Position numbers and translations under genes: made by a program. Below the pieces are notes generated by a model. That model did no database searches, was not told where the DNA came from, and saw only the letters and a program-made list of their open reading frames with translations. This document shows positions 43,203 through 52,198 of a DNA stretch of 64,000 nucleotides, piece by piece; positions within the stretch are counted from its first letter, which is position 1, and the number at the start of each line of letters is the position of its first letter. The stretch is from an uncultured Eggerthellaceae bacterium (lineage in GTDB: Bacteria > Actinomycetota > Coriobacteriia > Coriobacteriales > Eggerthellaceae): the NCBI GenBank assembly GCA_910588985.1, contig CAJURO010000007.1, positions 1 through 64,000 on the forward strand. Direction: 5' to 3'.

Positions 43203-43934
43203 ATGTCGACGAAGAAGGCAAAGCAAGAGAAGATGGCTGCGCCATGCACAGTGTCAGATGTAGTAGACATGCCCGAAACCTCCGATCTTTCCCCAGAGCT
43301 TGACCCGAAGAATGACAAAGGTCAGAGCGCGAAGACCAAAAAGACCAAAGGGTCAAAGCGTGCTGGACGCTCGAAGACACGACGCGAAGAGATCATCGCG
43401 GTAGCGCGCGAGCTTTATGAGGAGAATGGCCTTTCGCGCACGTCGGTGCAAGACATAACCTCTCGGGTAGGTGTAACGCGGTCGCTCTTCTATCACTACT
43501 TTTCCGATAAGGATGCGGTGACATCTGCTGTTCTCGATAACATGATCGATGACTATATCGAAGCATTGTCCTATTGGAACGAAGGACGCTCGGTCGGCCA
43601 GATCGATGACGCGCTGTATAGCGTCATCAAGCTCTTACGAGCTGTGCTTTTCGAAGAGGATTCGCTTCATAAGGCGCTGACATCGAACGAGAACGCTGCT
43701 CTCTATCTCGATTTCGTGAACCGCGTGGCTCACCATACAGCCACTTTCATCATCGACACTACCGTACAAGACTACGCAAAGCTGCATGACATACGGATCG
43801 AACACCTCTATGAGACCTTCTACGTTCTCATATTGGGTGTGATCGGGTATCTGCGCACTCATCCCGAAGCGAGCGACGCTGTCGTTGCAGACGTGATCGC
43901 GCAGACGCTCTATTTGGATAGGAATGAGAGTTAG
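43203..43934 (+). CDS. TetR-family transcriptional regulator
   Basis: A 243-residue TetR regulator with an unusual ~55-residue basic/acidic N-terminal extension before the helix-turn-helix (RREEIIAVARELYEENGLS and VGVTRSLFYHYFSDKDAV). The C-terminal part is a ligand-binding helical domain with no recognised specificity. TTGGAGGAAGC precedes ATG 43203. Nine bases separate its stop from the DUF5692-like gene, so they form an operon. The perfect palindromes 60-95 bases upstream are its likely operators. Confidence 0.9.
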   Translation: MSTKKAKQEKMAAPCTVSDVVDMPETSDLSPELDPKNDKGQSAKTKKTKGSKRAGRSKTRREEIIAVARELYEENGLSRTSVQDITSRVGVTRSLFYHYFSDKDAVTSAVLDNMIDDYIEALSYWNEGRSVGQIDDALYSVIKLLRAVLFEEDSLHKALTSNENAALYLDFVNRVAHHTATFIIDTTVQDYAKLHDIRIEHLYETFYVLILGVIGYLRTHPEASDAVVADVIAQTLYLDRNES

Positions 43935-43943
43935 GAGGCAAAC

Positions 43944-45116
43944 GTGTTATTCAATGTGTATGGAGAGCATGCGATCTATCAATGGGCGGGTCTTGCGATG
44001 GTGCTCGTTGCTCTGATCCTGCTGAATGAGCTTGCTCGCAGGACCAAAGCAGGCGGCATCTTCATGTTCTTCGGCGTATGTGGCGCCATGACCATATACT
44101 GCCTTGCGGTTGAGATCGGAGCTGCCATGGGAGCTGAGTGGGCTCTCAACAATCCGACCCATACCGATATGAACAGCTGGTTCCATTATGCGAAGGTCTA
44201 TGCTGCGACCGCTGGGTGCATCGGCTTCATGATGCTCAAGTATTCGTGGGGCAAGATCGGACGCTCGCACTGGTTCAAGGCGTTCCCCTTCATCATCGTT
44301 GCGATCAACATCCTTATCGCTGTTGTCAGCGATTTCGAGAGCGCCATACGTGCATGGGGCACCACCTGGGTGTCCACAGAGGGTGTTGTGCTCTATGGTG
44401 GTTGGCATAACGTCTTCAATGGCGTGGCGGGGCTTTTGAACATCGCCTGCATGACAGGATGGTTTGGCATCTACATCTCCAAGAAGCGCCAAGATATGCT
44501 TTGGCCTGATATGACCTGGGTGTTCATCATCGCTTACGATCTGTGGAACTTCTGCTATACCTACAATTGCCTTCCTACTCATTCTTGGTATTGCGGTATC
44601 GCGCTGCTGCTTGCTCCTACGATTGCGGGTCTCATTTGGAACAAGGGCGGTTGGATCCAGAACCGCGCATTCACCCTGTCAATGTGGTGCATGTTCTGCC
44701 AGATGGTCCCCATGTTCGTCAATGACTCTGTCTTCGCTGTGCAGTCTGTGAACAATCCTGCTGTGAACACGGTCGTCTCTGTCATTGCGCTCGTTGCGAA
44801 CATCGCAGCCCTTTCTTACATCATCTATCGCTCGAAGAGGCTGAAGGTCAATCCATACAAGCAAGAGGTCTTTGTGGGAACGAAGGACTTCCGCGAAGCT
44901 ATGGCGCGCCGTGCTGACACAGCGTATCTGCTCGAGACGATGCCGAAGAGCGCTACGGCTGCTGAGATCGCAGAGATGGTCGCCTATAGCAAGCTTCCTG
45001 TGAATGGCGAGGTAGGCTATGTCTATGTTGCCAAGGCTGATGACGAAACGATCGTTGTGACGGAAACCGAAGACAACTCTACGGAGCCCTTCGATGACAC
45101 GCCGTCACGAGAGTAG
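43944..45116 (+). CDS. DUF5692-like polytopic membrane protein
   Basis: A 390-residue membrane protein with about nine hydrophobic helices over residues 10-310 and a soluble tail of ~80 residues. It looks like the DUF5692 family that is common in Coriobacteriia, whose function is unknown. Trp/Tyr/Cys-rich stretches such as WNFCYTYNCLPTHSWYCG mark the middle. GTG 43944 is the start, with TAGGAGGC before it. Being in an operon with a TetR regulator suggests inducible transport or efflux, but there is no direct evidence. Confidence 0.7.
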   Translation: MLFNVYGEHAIYQWAGLAMVLVALILLNELARRTKAGGIFMFFGVCGAMTIYCLAVEIGAAMGAEWALNNPTHTDMNSWFHYAKVYAATAGCIGFMMLKYSWGKIGRSHWFKAFPFIIVAINILIAVVSDFESAIRAWGTTWVSTEGVVLYGGWHNVFNGVAGLLNIACMTGWFGIYISKKRQDMLWPDMTWVFIIAYDLWNFCYTYNCLPTHSWYCGIALLLAPTIAGLIWNKGGWIQNRAFTLSMWCMFCQMVPMFVNDSVFAVQSVNNPAVNTVVSVIALVANIAALSYIIYRSKRLKVNPYKQEVFVGTKDFREAMARRADTAYLLETMPKSATAAEIAEMVAYSKLPVNGEVGYVYVAKADDETIVVTETEDNSTEPFDDTPSRE

Positions 45117-45170
45117 CTTGAGAGGCTCTTGCTAGATCTCTTACTACTGCGTGAACGAAGCACATCGATG

Positions 45171-45208
45171 AAGAAGCCCTCAGCTGATAGCAGCTGAGGG
45201 CTTCTTTT
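45171..45208 (+). terminator. Strong intrinsic terminator
   Basis: GAAGCCCTCAGCTG (45173-45186) and CAGCTGAGGGCTTC (45191-45204) form a perfect 14-base-pair stem with a four-base loop, then TTTT. It ends the TetR/DUF5692 operon. Confidence 0.95.
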
Positions 45209-45247
45209 AGAGTGCCCGTTAATTCAAGCAGAGAGTTATGGTTTTCA

Positions 45248-45347
45248 GATTGGGCTTTTGTGATGAAAGCGAGGTAAGCCAAAGTCGCTGAGAGACCTTG
45301 GCTCGAAGCGACGACGCGGCGAAGCTTTCATTCATTAGAGCCCAATC
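45248..45347 (+). repeat. 100-nt structured repeat, copy 3
   Basis: Same core as copies 1 and 2 (ATGAAAGCGAGGTAAGCC, then AAAG, GCTGAGAGAC, CTCGAAGCGACGACGCGGCGA). The outer stem is different in sequence, GATTGGGCT with AGCCCAATC in place of GATTGTCATAT with ATATGACAATC, but still pairs fully. The GTCGCT/AGCGAC helix is longer than in copy 1. It lies 131 bases after the DUF5692 gene, same strand, beyond that gene's terminator. Confidence 0.85.
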
Positions 45348-45399
45348 CCTTAAGCATCTCGTTTGGTTAATGAGGTCACCCTGAAAGGCCCGCTTTATG

Positions 45400-46260
45400 C
45401 TAGGCGCTGGGGGTTTCGGTCATGAAGAGGACGCCGAGGGTGCCTGGTCCGCAATGACTTGAGATGGTACAGCTGGCAGTGGTGGTGTGGATCTCCTTGA
45501 AGCCTTGTTCCTCAAGCATGCTTCGCACAGCAGCTTCCGTTTCGTCTGACACTCCTGAGTGGGTGATGAATATCTCATCCTTGATGACATCGGGGTATTT
45601 TGCCAGCGTGTCATCAACATAGCGCTCAAGCACCTTCTTCATCTTTCCTCGGTAGAGCTTCCCGACCTTCATCGCGCCGCTTTGATTGTCAACGAGAATG
45701 CCTGGATGGCAACCGACCATCTTCCCTATATGCGCGACGATCGAGGGGCATCTTCCACCAGCTGCAAGGAACTCCATGGTGTCGACAACGAAGGAAGCAT
45801 GCGAGCGATCATGAAGGTCGCGGGCAGCGTTCGCGATGGAGGCACCGTCAAGTCCTTCGTCACGCATGCGGCATGAAGCGAGGACCTGAAGGCCAACGCC
45901 GCTCGAGAGGCTCTTGCCATCGATGACGTAGACGCCTTCGAGCTCGTTTGCAGCTTGAAGGGCATTCTCATAGGCAGCAGAGAGGGCGCTTCCTAGATTG
46001 AAATGAACCACTTCATGACCACCGCTGGTCAATTCCTCGAAATAGCTCTTGTACTGTGCGGGGGTGCAGGCGCCTGTCTTTGGCAAGGATTTGTCTTCCC
46101 AATACCCTTCGAAGAGCTCCTGAGGAGTTATGTCCACATTGTCCAAATGGTCGGTGCCTCGAAACTCGATGTGGAAGGGAAAGCTGTGCACTTCATAGCG
46201 GCTTCTTAGCTCGTCGGAAAGATCCGCAGTGCTATCGGCGCTTATGATGACATCATTCAT
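45400..46260 (-). CDS. DegV-family fatty acid-binding protein
   Basis: A 286-residue DegV protein. It begins MNDVIISADSTADLSDEL; TGACTPAQYKSYFEEL, SSGVGLQVL and FITHSGVSDETE are further family segments. DegV/FakB proteins bind a fatty acid and present it to FakA kinase for phospholipid synthesis; no fakA is here. ATG 46260 gives the usual family start. It follows fetB by 21 bases, probably in the same operon. Confidence 0.9.
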   Translation of the reverse strand: MNDVIISADSTADLSDELRSRYEVHSFPFHIEFRGTDHLDNVDITPQELFEGYWEDKSLPKTGACTPAQYKSYFEELTSGGHEVVHFNLGSALSAAYENALQAANELEGVYVIDGKSLSSGVGLQVLASCRMRDEGLDGASIANAARDLHDRSHASFVVDTMEFLAAGGRCPSIVAHIGKMVGCHPGILVDNQSGAMKVGKLYRGKMKKVLERYVDDTLAKYPDVIKDEIFITHSGVSDETEAAVRSMLEEQGFKEIHTTTASCTISSHCGPGTLGVLFMTETPSA

Positions 46261-46281
46261 AGATAGGTCTCGTTTCATTGC

Positions 46282-47073
46282 TCATGATCGGATCCCAACA
46301 TCCAAATAATACCCCTCTTTTGAGAATCGCTTGCGGAAGGTGAGGAAGCAGATGACCACGATGGCGATCGTCGTGGCTGCTGACATCATGAGCAGCACGA
46401 CGATCTGATACTTTGCTGCTATCACAGGGTTAGCGCCTGCAAGGATCTGGCCGCTCATCATCCCTGGTATCTGGACGATGCCAGCAGCGCACATCGTCGC
46501 AAGCGTTGGCAGGATGCCAGCGCCTACGGCAGCTTTGATCGAAGGATATGCTGCTTCGCGAGGTGTTGCACCAAGAGCGATCAGCGTGAACATCTCGTTT
46601 GAGCGGCTATCCATATCAGCGAAAAGCCTGTCGGTTGCGACAGCGGTGGCAGACATCGCGTTGCCGAGCGCCATCCCAGCGATAGGGATGAGCTGACGGG
46701 CGCTATACCACGGATCTGGCTGGATCACACCTTCGACCACGATGAACGCGATCGTTATAGCAGACAAGAGCAGAGACGCAAAGGTAGGCAACCAGAGCCC
46801 TTTCACGCTTTGCTTCACGCGACTCACGGCGATCTGGGTTGCGCAGAGCGTCATGATGAGAAGGACGATCAGGACGAGCCACCAACTCTGGTATTGGAAG
46901 AGGTAGATCAGAATGAAGCCCATCGCAAGCAGCTGCACGAATGCACGCACCGTCGATATGGCGATGTTCTTTTCCTGACCAAGCGAGAGCCGCCATGATA
47001 CGATGCCCGCAACGAGCATAAGGGCGCTTGCAGCGAAGAGCTCGACGAATCCGATGTCGATGACGCCGCTCAA
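46282..47073 (-). CDS. fetB: FetB-type ABC metal exporter permease
   Basis: A 263-residue permease of the UPF0014/FetB family with about seven hydrophobic helices. Family segments are ISTVRAFVQLLAMGFIL near 40, PIAGMALGNAMSATAVATDR near 130 and TLIALGATPREAAYPSIKAA near 160. With FetA it exports iron and aids oxidative-stress tolerance in E. coli. It overlaps fetA by four bases (ATGA). The metal specificity here is assumed from the family. Confidence 0.88.
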   Translation of the reverse strand: MSGVIDIGFVELFAASALMLVAGIVSWRLSLGQEKNIAISTVRAFVQLLAMGFILIYLFQYQSWWLVLIVLLIMTLCATQIAVSRVKQSVKGLWLPTFASLLLSAITIAFIVVEGVIQPDPWYSARQLIPIAGMALGNAMSATAVATDRLFADMDSRSNEMFTLIALGATPREAAYPSIKAAVGAGILPTLATMCAAGIVQIPGMMSGQILAGANPVIAAKYQIVVLLMMSAATTIAIVVICFLTFRKRFSKEGYYLDVGIRS

Positions 47074-47762
47074 GCGAGCCTCCTCTCGGCTCCTTTGAGG
47101 AGCTCGAGCTTACCATCTGCGAGACGGAAGATGCCTGACGCTCGTCCATCGGGCGGTCTATGGCGAATGCGCAAGCATGTTGACCCTTGCTCGACCATGC
47201 TCATCGTCAATATGCCTACCGCGTGCGCAGAGTCATCGTCAAGAGCTGCATCTACCTCATCGAGTAGCAAGACGGGCGGTTTTGTTGCGAAGGTCCTGAG
47301 CAACGCAACGCGAGCAGCCTGGCCTCCCGAGAGACGTGCGGCATCGTGATCGAGGGCAACATCAAGGGAAGCAGCTTCAAGGAGATGCTTGAGCTCTTGA
47401 TCGGTTGGCTGCGCTTTATCTCGATTCACCTTAAGCGTCCAAGGAAGCAGGAGGTTATCGCGGATGGTGCCTGGAACGAGCGAGGCGTGCTGTGGAACGA
47501 GGCATACCTGTCTTCGCCATTCTTGAAAGCCGAACTCGAGGCTGCCTTTGCCATTGAGAAGAAGATGCCCTTGCTTGATGTCCATCATCCGCGCACAAGC
47601 GCGAAGCAGCATCGACTTGCCTGCGCCAGAGGGACCTGTGAGGTCGTATATGCATCCTGCGTCAAGAGTGAAGGAAATGCCATTGAGCCAAGGAGAGGGA
47701 TGCTCAGCGTCAGCTTGAGCATCATAGGAAATGCTCAGGTCTTTTACCTCGAACAAGCTCAT
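47070..47762 (-). CDS. fetA: FetA-type ABC ATPase
   Basis: A 230-residue ATP-binding protein. Walker A GPSGAGKSMLL near 43, Q-loop VPQHASLVPGTIRDN, signature LSGGQAARVALLR near 144 and Walker B VLLLDEVDAALDD near 162. The switch region reads CLRIRHRPPDG, an unusual version of the H-loop (normally TH or SH). The small size and VPQ...GTIRDNLLLPW match FetA. It powers FetB, encoded immediately downstream. Confidence 0.87.
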   Translation of the reverse strand: MSLFEVKDLSISYDAQADAEHPSPWLNGISFTLDAGCIYDLTGPSGAGKSMLLRACARMMDIKQGHLLLNGKGSLEFGFQEWRRQVCLVPQHASLVPGTIRDNLLLPWTLKVNRDKAQPTDQELKHLLEAASLDVALDHDAARLSGGQAARVALLRTFATKPPVLLLDEVDAALDDDSAHAVGILTMSMVEQGSTCLRIRHRPPDGRASGIFRLADGKLELLKGAERRLA

Positions 47763-47821
47763 TGGTCACCCTGCTATCCTAGTCGCCGATCTACGTATGC
47801 GCGATACGTTGCAGCATCCGA

Positions 47822-48247
47822 CTACGGAAGAGCGTCGTATTGCTCATCCGTCACTGGTTCGAGCCATTCATTGGAGCAGTCCTCGCCAGGCGCTTCGAAG
47901 GCGACGTGGGAGAACCAGCTATCGCGTGCTGCTCCATGCCAGTGCTTCACGCCAGCAGGGATGAAGACGACGTCTCCAGGATGCAGCTCACGAGCCTCCT
48001 CACCCCAGAATTGGCACCATCCGCGTCCATCTGTGCAAAGAAGGATCTGGCCGCCGCCGCTCTTTGCATGATGGATGTGCCAGTTGTTGCGACAGGCAGG
48101 CTCAAAGGTCACATTCGCGATGAATTGCGTCTCTTTAGGGTCGGTCAGGGAGTTTAGAAATGAGTTGCCGATGAAGTATTGCGCGAACGCATCGTTGGGT
48201 TGTCCCACACCGAAAAGGCAGCTTGGTGGCTTGTCGTTGGCAGTCAT
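47822..48247 (-). CDS. Cupin-domain protein
   Basis: A 141-residue single cupin barrel. Metal ligands fit the two cupin motifs: NWHIHHAKSGGGQ (His, His, Gln/Glu) and the second His in PAGVKHWHGAA. GDVVFIPAGVKHWHG is a clear motif 2. This type resembles carboxymuconolactone decarboxylase-associated cupins or small isomerases. GGGAG precedes ATG 48247. It sits 59 bases before fetA and may share its transcript. Substrate unknown. Confidence 0.83.
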   Translation of the reverse strand: MTANDKPPSCLFGVGQPNDAFAQYFIGNSFLNSLTDPKETQFIANVTFEPACRNNWHIHHAKSGGGQILLCTDGRGWCQFWGEEARELHPGDVVFIPAGVKHWHGAARDSWFSHVAFEAPGEDCSNEWLEPVTDEQYDALP

Positions 48248-48394
48248 CGTGCTTCTCCCTCTCATTGTCATATTGCGAAGAGAGCTCTATTTTCTCAAAG
48301 ACGCGCTCGTGCTGCTTGTCCTTAAGGAGCGAGCTCAGTCAAGGACAGAGAGATTGTACCTCGAAATGTGCGAGCATTCGCTTGCCTTGTGAGA

Positions 48395-48428
48395 TAAAGA
48401 AAAGAGGGCTGACGGAGCCAGCCCTCTT
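48395..48428 (-). terminator. Intrinsic terminator on the minus strand
   Basis: AAGAGGGCTG (48402-48411) and CAGCCCTCTT (48419-48428) form a 10-base-pair stem; the minus strand continues TTCTTTA. It should stop transcription coming from module C before the cupin operon. The rest of 48248-48646 has no gene that I can support. Confidence 0.82.
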
Positions 48429-48605
48429 AGCTCAACAAGACGAAGGGGGGTTGTTCAAGGGAAAAGGGAGAGTTGCTCGTCTTGTTGCTTAGGAGTGCAC
48501 CAAACTACCTTGGGGGAGGTTGATATGATGCCGAGGAATCATTCTTAAAGAGAGCTTTATATGCATTGAGCAAGCAATCGTTCCAATATGTGTAATGACA
48601 ATAGC

Positions 48606-48640
48606 GCTGCCTATGCAGAAGAGACTTCTGCATAGGCAGC
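48606..48640 (-). terminator. Perfect 16-bp hairpin after the zinc-ribbon gene
   Basis: GCTGCCTATGCAGAAG (48606-48621) and CTTCTGCATAGGCAGC (48625-48640) pair perfectly with a three-base loop, six bases beyond the stop codon. The downstream U-run on the minus strand is poor (CGCTATTG), so the element may protect the mRNA 3' end or slow polymerase. Confidence 0.7.
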
Positions 48641-48646
48641 CTAAGA

Positions 48647-48892
48647 TCAGCTTGTTGCTGGGGGCTTGGGTACGTTTATCCCACTTGGCGGTGCAGGCAC
48701 AGAAGGGGGCTTGGGAGCGCCAGGTACTGCTGGAGGAACGGCAGGGGCGCCAGACTGCACGGGAGGAACCACTGCAGCTGCATCAGCGGTGGCACCACAT
48801 GAAGGGCATGCGGTTGCCCCGACAGGTACCTTTGCGCCGCATTTCGGGCAATCAACAGGTTGCTTGTCCAAAGCAGGTGGTCTAAAACACAT
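48647..48892 (-). CDS. Small zinc-ribbon protein with Pro/Ala tail
   Basis: An 81-residue protein. CPKCGAKVPVGATACPSCG (residues ~15-33) is a four-Cys zinc ribbon of rubredoxin-like spacing. The remaining ~45 residues are Pro, Ala and Val with few charges. AAAGGAAAG precedes ATG 48892. The start overlaps the last 11 bases of the degraded Fe-S gene remnant, so the promoter is probably that of module C. Function unknown; it may be a metal-binding accessory of the Mo enzyme or unrelated. Confidence 0.75.
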   Translation of the reverse strand: MCFRPPALDKQPVDCPKCGAKVPVGATACPSCGATADAAAVVPPVQSGAPAVPPAVPGAPKPPSVPAPPSGINVPKPPATS

Positions 48893-49463
48893 AGGTTGTC
48901 TTTCCTTTCTCTTCTTTACGCTGCTGCGTAGAGGGCGATGTTCCCGCTTCGGGCAGCAAGACTTCTGCCTGTGCGATCTCCTCGGCAAAGTCCTCTTCAT
49001 CACCGAATCTCAAAGCGCCTGTCGGGCAGGAATCAACGCAACGGGGAACTTCTCAGCCATCATTGAGCAAGTGTGCGCAGCCCGTGCACTTCTGTGGGAT
49101 CTGAAGCTCCTCATTCCAGAACACGACGTTGTAGGGGCATGCATCCACGAGCTCTTTCATGTCCTTGGACTTTTCGGGGTCTATAAGCACGAGACCATCT
49201 TCGCGCTTATAGACAGCGCCAGGCGCCTCCACCATGAGACGGCACTCCTCGCAATGCATGCAGCCATAGGTAAGATAGGAGATCATGACCTTCGGGACGG
49301 TGCCACGAACCTTCTCCTCGACCTTGCGCCAGAACTGGCCAGTGTCAGGCTGGGCTGCGGCGTAGGGAAGCCATGGCTGATCGCAATGCTCGTCCTTGCA
49401 GACGATCTGGCAGCAGTGGCATCCATTGCATTTGGAAGGGTCAATAAGGAATACCTTGCTCAT
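48882..49463 (-). pseudogene. Fe-S small subunit C, nonsense-interrupted and truncated
   Basis: The first 136 residues match the AthS-like subunits A and D (CNGCHCCQIVC, CMHCEEC, CPYNVVFW, CTGCAHLLNDG). A TGA at 49055-49053 sits where both siblings have Trp (DDGWTIPRC, DNGWTEPRC). Reading on in the same frame gives EVPRCVDSCPTGALRFGDEE and LLPEAG, clearly the same protein, for 57 more codons to a stop at 48882. The C-terminal beta domain (~80 residues in A and D) is absent. So one nonsense change and a 3' deletion have hit this gene. Read-through of the TGA cannot be excluded. Confidence 0.85.
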
Positions 49464-49466
49464 CTC

Positions 49467-51883
49467 TTAGTCCTCCTTTGCCATGCGCGCAGAGATGCGG
49501 ATGCCATCTGCGGGGCAGTAATCACGATTGAATTCCTCGGGGAATTGCTTTGCCAGCTCGAACACATCCACCTTCTCGATGTTCACGAGGAATCCGTTGG
49601 TCACCTCGCCCACAGCGTTCTTCGATGTGGTGTTGGAAGGGCAGATCAGGTTGTTAGCGCCACCTCGGTCAAGGCCGCCAGTGCCTAGCGTGATGGTTTC
49701 GCAGCGAGCGCCATGGTCCTGGCTGATGGTGCGTGGCATCACGCGTTCGGTGACGACGACACCACCAAGGACGCTGCCTCGCTCATTGAAGATGCGAACA
49801 ATATCGCCATTCTTCAAGCCGCGCGCACGGGCGTCTTGCGTGTTGATCCAGACAGGTTCGTACTTGTATCCATCAGGTCCTGTGACCTTGCACATTTCGA
49901 TCTCGCGCAGCCAAGTGATGTCATCATGCTGTGCATGAACGCGGAAGTGCGGATGGTTTGACATCATGAGGAACGGATAGTCCTTGCCGCGATCATTCGA
50001 GAGGCGTTCGTGATGGAGCTCATCCCGCCGATGTCTTCGCCATCACCGATGACATCCTCGTTGGTGTTCTTGTCGGACTGGTCATAGAACATGGTGCCGC
50101 TATCGGTGAGCTCTGTGTCGGAAAGGCCGCAGACATAGCGCTTCACGCGCTCACGCATGCCGAACTCATCAGCGATACGCAAGATGGCATCGAAGTCGCC
50201 CTTCGCCTCGCCGATCGGCTCGATCGCGGGCTTCTCATCAAGGATCATGTCATGCACGCCGCAGAGCGTACTGGTGATGATGTCCTCTTCCTCGAACTTG
50301 GTTGCGATCGGAAGGATGATGTCGGCGAACATCGTGTCGTTCTCCATCCAAGGATGGTTCACGAGCACGAACTCGATCGACTCATCGCGCAGGGCGTCTT
50401 GCAGCTTGAACCCACCATTCCAGCAGGTGGACAAGCAAGGCGTGTCAGTCCAGAACATATGGATGTGTGATTTTCCTTCCTCTGGGTAATGGAAGGGAAG
50501 GAACTGGTCCTCGCGCGGAAGGCCAGAGACGACATGCCCGTACCATTTTACTGGCGGATTCATGATGGCTTCAGGAACAAGGGTTTGCGGGATGAACGTC
50601 TCCATGGAGGTGCCTGGGGTATGGTCAGTGAAGACGCCGCCCATGAACGTGTTGTACTCGGCAGGAGGCATTGGGTTGAGCTCTGGGAGACCGAACAGGC
50701 CCCACTCGATCATCTGTACCTGGTTCTTTCCTGGTGCGCCAAGGCCTTGCATGGTGAGCAAGCAGACCTCAAGGCGCGCAGGCTCATGCGCATAGCAGCT
50801 GCGAATGTAACCGCCGCCATTGCAGCGCGCGATCGAGACGATCTTCTTCGCCCAGTAACGGGCAAGAGCCTTGATCTGGAAAGAGGGAACACCACACTTC
50901 TCCTCAGCCCATTTCGGGGTCTTCGGAACACCGTCCTCGCCACCCATGACGTAGTTCTTGAAGTTGTCGAAGCCGATGGAGTGGGTATCGATGTAGTCCT
51001 GGTCATAGGTGCCTTCTTTGATCCAGGTATAGGCGATTGCCAGCTGGAGCGCAGCATCGGTGTTGGGAAGGACAGGGATCCACTTGTCAGCATGAACTGC
51101 AGCTGCATAGTTCAGGTCAGGACAGATATAGATGGAGTTGATGCCGATCTCGGTCCAGAAGCTGCAGATGCGGCTTGCGGTCTGGCCACCCCAGCCCCAA
51201 GGTGTGGTCTCGACATCGCAGCCCCAGAAGAGAACCGCATCAAAGTGATCGGAAATATCCTTGATCAGGTTCTGCTGCCAAGACTGCTTGCCAACGGGGT
51301 CCATGCCCCAAGCGTGCTTGGCACCCCAATACCAGCCCTCCCAGCTGTCTGGCTGGCGCCCTTGGAGGGTGAAGCCGCCCAAAAGGTCCATAAGGCGAGT
51401 GGAGCAGCCATGACCGCCCCCGATGTTCTTCTCCTCACCATGGCCGTCACCCTGGATGAAGATCGCAGTCGGGCCGTATTCTTTCTGAATGCGGCGGATC
51501 TCGTCAGCGATGATTTTGCAAGCCTCATCCCAGGAGATGCGTTCATACTTGCTCTTGCCGCGATTCTGCGGGTTGCGCTCACCATTCGGATCCCAATCAA
51601 CACGCTTCCTAGGATACTTTACACGGTTCTCAGAGTAGATGCGTTTCTTGTAGCCATAGCTCAAAGGCGAAAGGAACGACTGCTCACCAGGGCAGTATTC
51701 CTTTCCGCGGGCTTTCAGTGTCCACGCGTTCGCCTGCTCTTTGGTGTACTTGTCATAGTACTTAAATGGTCTGATTCGGACGATCTTCCCATCCTTCACA
51801 TCGATTGACGCTGGAGTGGTGTCCGTGCCTACACCAAGCCAGCCCAGTGTCTTGTGTACGGTCTTATCGACGGTCTTGCCCAC
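49467..51883 (-). pseudogene. Transhydroxylase-like Mo enzyme large subunit C, frameshifted
   Basis: Two frames together encode a relative of large subunits A and D. Residues 1-639 (51883-49964; GTG start with GAAGGAG upstream) keep the active-site segment GRQPDSWEGW and most of the catalytic region but end in unrelated residues. In the next frame the homology resumes at about 50024 with DELHHERLSNDRGKDYPFL, then SNHPHFRVHAQ and the C-terminal cofactor domain to 49467. Between TELTDSG and that point only 24 residues remain where D has about 78, so ~55 residues are lost along with the frame change. Without the C-terminal domain the cofactor could not bind normally. Confidence 0.83.
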
Positions 51884-52198
51884 CGGCTTATCTCCTTCTC
51901 TTCATTTGGTTGCGCCCTTACCGTTGCAGATCCTCCTTATCTCCCGTGGCGCTTAATGCGATGGGGCAAGTATCCAATTTCAAAGAAGCCTCAGAAATCG
52001 GCTGAGGTTACTAATATGAGAGAGGGTCAGCATGAGAGAGTGTGCTGAGCGCTCAAAATGTGTAGGTCATGAGTACTAAAGCACCTGTTCAGAGGGGATA
52101 TGAAGCTCGATCAAGGAAGAGCGTGAGTTCATGCAATAAAAACCCCGCACCTTTGGTGCGGGGTGGGGGCAAGCTCGTGTTGAAAAGCGATGTCGCAT
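51884..52198. other. Gap between large subunit C and its MFS gene
   Basis: A 315-base non-coding stretch. It holds the terminator of the MFS gene (52138-52163), a weak CCTCAG/CTGAGG hairpin at 51989-52007 and the GAGAAGGAGA ribosome-binding site near 51890-51900 on the minus strand. No further gene is seen. Confidence 0.5.
52138..52163 (-). terminator. Intrinsic terminator of module C MFS gene
   Basis: On the minus strand CCCCGCACC, loop AAA, GGTGCGGGG, then TTTTT. Stem 52143-52163, U-run 52142-52138. Confidence 0.93.

Noticed and set aside
49964..49967. ATGA overlap between the two halves of large subunit C as a natural two-gene split
   Set aside because: The second frame shows homology well upstream of that ATG (to about 50024) and the first half ends in non-homologous residues, which fits a frameshift and not a designed gene boundary.
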